A stretch of DNA of 64,000 nucleotides from Selaginella moellendorffii. Lineage: Eukaryota > Streptophyta > Lycopodiopsida > Selaginellales > Selaginellaceae. How positions within the stretch are numbered: the stretch's first letter is position 1; every line of letters begins with the position of its first letter. Where the stretch lies: NCBI RefSeq assembly GCF_000143415.4, contig NW_003314349.1, positions 34,048-98,047 of the forward strand, given 5' to 3'. A model generated the notes under the pieces. It made no database searches, was not told where the DNA came from, and saw only the letters and a list, made by a program, of their open reading frames with translations. Shown one piece after another: positions 62,071 to 64,000 of this stretch. A program made the translations under genes and the position numbers.

Positions 62071-63812
62071 CGTGGAGAGTTTCGCACTAAAACTACTCAC
62101 AGATCGAGTGGATTCGTTCGTCATCCATCACATACAGTAGCTAGAGACAGCGCGAGCGGGTTTCGTTTTGATATTGGGGGATAGGCCGGTGTACATTGTT
62201 CTTGAGAGAAATAAGCGAGATTGATCGTGATGATCATGGCTTATGGGTGCGTGTGATCGGTGTTGTTGGGTGGTGATCTCGACTTGGGCGAGTTTGATTT
62301 TGTTAATCCGATGGATGGATCGATCAGTTTCCCTACTCATCAGTGTCAGATCGTTAGGTGGCATCGTAAGATCCTGCGCAGGAGAATCAATGCGCTTGAT
62401 GTACGTCCCCAGGACAAAATGCCCGCCTGTCTGGTCGTGATCTTTGCTCACCAAAACTCCAGTTCTTTTCCCTTGGGGTTCGTTCAACTCAATCGTGGTG
62501 TCGGTCCGGTCAATCAAACACCACACTTTGGATCGAAAACCAATGGATCCATCGATCATTTGCAACGAAATGGACAAGGTAACCAACCCATCAGCCACTC
62601 CGCCACCCAAAAACGAAAAAGAGGGCTTCAAAGTCTTGTCGTCGTCGACCGTAGTGAGGAGCGAGGAGATAGATTTGGATCCAACCACAAGCAACACCAA
62701 CAAAAAACTTTGAAGCCTTCTTCTTCGTTATTGGGTGGCGCGTTGCTTGTGGTTGATTCCAAATCTATCTCCTCGCTCCTCGCTACGATCGACGACGACA
62801 ATGCATCTACATCCCGGAATTGACCGAAAGAACATTACGCTGGCGACGGATTAATCGATCCATCAATGGACGTTGCGGTTGAGGGATTTGCCGCGAGTGG
62901 GCATTTTTATGGAGTTTTCGGGGAGCCATAGCCAAGAGCATTGATTGCATGGTCTGGAAAAGGTGGTGGAGGTGGTAATGGTGACCATCCACCGACCTCT
63001 GTCCCCTTCGCAAATTCACATGACCAGCGAGTCTTGTTTCGTGAGCTGGGGGAAAAGGCATATGCGGTGGCATATTCACGGGTTTTGCCCTTCTGTTCTG
63101 TCAACCTTTAAAGGCTTCCTCGCCCGTCTCTTTCATTCCATGTATGCCCAGGGAGTTATTTTAGAGGGGTCGCCTCGGCTCCACAAAATGCCACCTTTGG
63201 GCATTTTACTTTTGTCATTGTGGGTTTTGGTATTTCTTGTTTGGTGTTGTGGCAAAAGGGAGCAGTGAATCAGGCCATGCGAACGAAGAGCTGGCTGGCG
63301 GTGTGTCATGTTGTGGCTGCCATGGACACGAGTACAGGGTTTGGATTCTAGGGGTTTTTGTTCTTGGCGTGCGTCAACTTCGCAAACTTGGAAACGAGAA
63401 CTTTGGAGGATTTGATATTTAATATCGATTTGGATAGGCGACCTTTTCCTCTTTCTCTCGTTCTTTCTTTCTCGCTGCGAGCAATGCAACTTCCCCGTGC
63501 CAATCTTTTACATCTGTGGACCTACGTAGAAAAGATCATAGAAAAGAAGAGGATCACGTAACTGTTTGGTCGAGATCATCAGATTTGTTTGCAAACGAGT
63601 TTTCCAAATTGTGGGGACGCTCCCTAGTTACACAGTTTCATGCGCTGTCCAGGATCTTGTGGAAAATTTGGCACGAACTTGTGAAGTGTCCATAGTGATA
63701 ACTTCATTTCGTACAAATTTGGATGTTTTCGCATCAGCTTTGAGATTGTCTCATTGGGTAGTTTGATTATAGTCATTGGATCTTATCATCACAGTTACGC
63801 AATTTTCTTATA
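62071..63812. other. Intergenic, no confident gene
   Basis: Several frames of 60-190 codons exist on both strands between 62,130 and 63,770, but none begins with an ATG in good context and shows a known domain. Contains the inverted repeat described separately. Confidence 0.4.
62637..62804. repeat. Inverted repeat with hairpin potential
   Basis: The left arm (about 62,640-62,693: cgtcgaccgtagtgaggagc, gaggagatagatttggatcc, aaccacaagcaac) is the near-perfect reverse complement of the right arm (about 62,746-62,800: gttgcttgtggttgattcca, aatctatctcctcgctcctc, gctacgatcgacg). Only a handful of mismatches interrupt about 54 pairs. The spacer of about 50 bp carries a smaller aactttgaagcc/ggcttcaaag relation with the left flank. 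Transcribed either way it would form a long hairpin. Confidence 0.8.
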
Positions 63813-64000
63813 GAAACTCGAGAGTTTGACACTCGAGAAGTCGGTTTGAAATACAAGTTTGCGTCCACCGCTGCTCAAGGTGAGTTTGGACACTTTAAAT
63901 CTCTTCTCAAGGTCAAAACCAAGCCACTTGATCAGAGAGCCCTGTGTGAACTCCTTGATGATAGAGCAAGCCGAGGAGCATTTTTCTTCGTCAATCGCTT
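63813..64000 (+). CDS. Possible exon running off the window edge
   Basis: After a splice-acceptor-like ttttcttatag, an open frame of about 62 codons runs to the end of the window (FDTREVGLKYKFASTAAQ, LLDDRASRGAFFFVNR). The composition is protein-like, with no family recognised. The upstream exons are not identifiable and it could be chance. Confidence 0.3.

Noticed and set aside
61372-62124. 250-codon minus-strand frame rich in His/Arg/Pro
   Set aside because: It is the antisense of a GC-rich, Gly/Ala/Arg-coding stretch; its composition shows it is a shadow.
62128-62703. 191-codon minus-strand frame
   Set aside because: The apparent start is not an ATG, the left arm of the inverted repeat overlaps it, and no family is recognisable.

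Overview
The window is nuclear DNA of a land plant, most likely a lycophyte such as Selaginella. The evidence is compact intron-rich genes with many introns of about 45-70 nt, plant-type snRNA promoters, an intronless PLS-class PPR gene plus PPR debris, plant protein families (CYP704-like P450, GH1 beta-glucosidase, PV42-like CBS protein, plant-type Asterix and ATG8), and Ty1/copia and Ty3/gypsy chromovirus remains. The species is an inference; no search was run.

Layout. (1) 1-15,380 is AT-rich and almost gene-free. It holds a low-quality start, a dead gypsy integrase/chromodomain (1.4-2.3 kb, minus) and GC-richer islands of gene debris: PPR (8.3-8.6 and 10.9-11.1 kb, minus), a SNF2-type ATPase fragment (9.9-10.2 kb, plus) and a UFSP fragment (11.5-11.9 kb, minus). 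A (TA)n tract, a G run and a gap of 105 N close it. (2) 16-33.4 kb is a dense housekeeping block: HIT-domain protein, tRNA-Val, U2 snRNA, Asterix and ATG8 (head to head), tRNA-Gln, N-acetylglucosaminyltransferase I, a doubtful small gene, a CYP704-like P450, a PV42-like CBS protein, eIF3h and MAD2 (head to head), and ubiquitin-S27a. (3) 33.4-52.7 kb is a tandem segmental duplication. Each unit holds 5' minisatellite-like repeats, a full-length beta-glucosidase locus, a beta-glucosidase relic, tRNA-Phe, U2 snRNA, a 2OG-Fe(II) oxygenase relic, a PPR relic and an uncharacterised ORF. Unit A has an intact glucosidase but a dead ORF and a 4.64 kb copia insertion. Unit B has a frameshifted glucosidase but an intact ORF and the empty copia site. 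(4) 52.8-62.1 kb carries a GMC oxidoreductase, a PPR gene, a UFM1-specific protease and a large type II membrane protein. (5) The right end has no confident gene, except a 165-bp inverted repeat and a possible exon running off the edge.

The intact genes are ordinary housekeeping and specialised-metabolism genes without shared-pathway clustering. What stands out is structural: the composite enzyme + tRNA + snRNA tandem block with reciprocal gene loss between its units, the re-use of fragments of genes that are still intact in the window (UFSP, S27a and a PPR related to the local gene), and the short divergent promoters.
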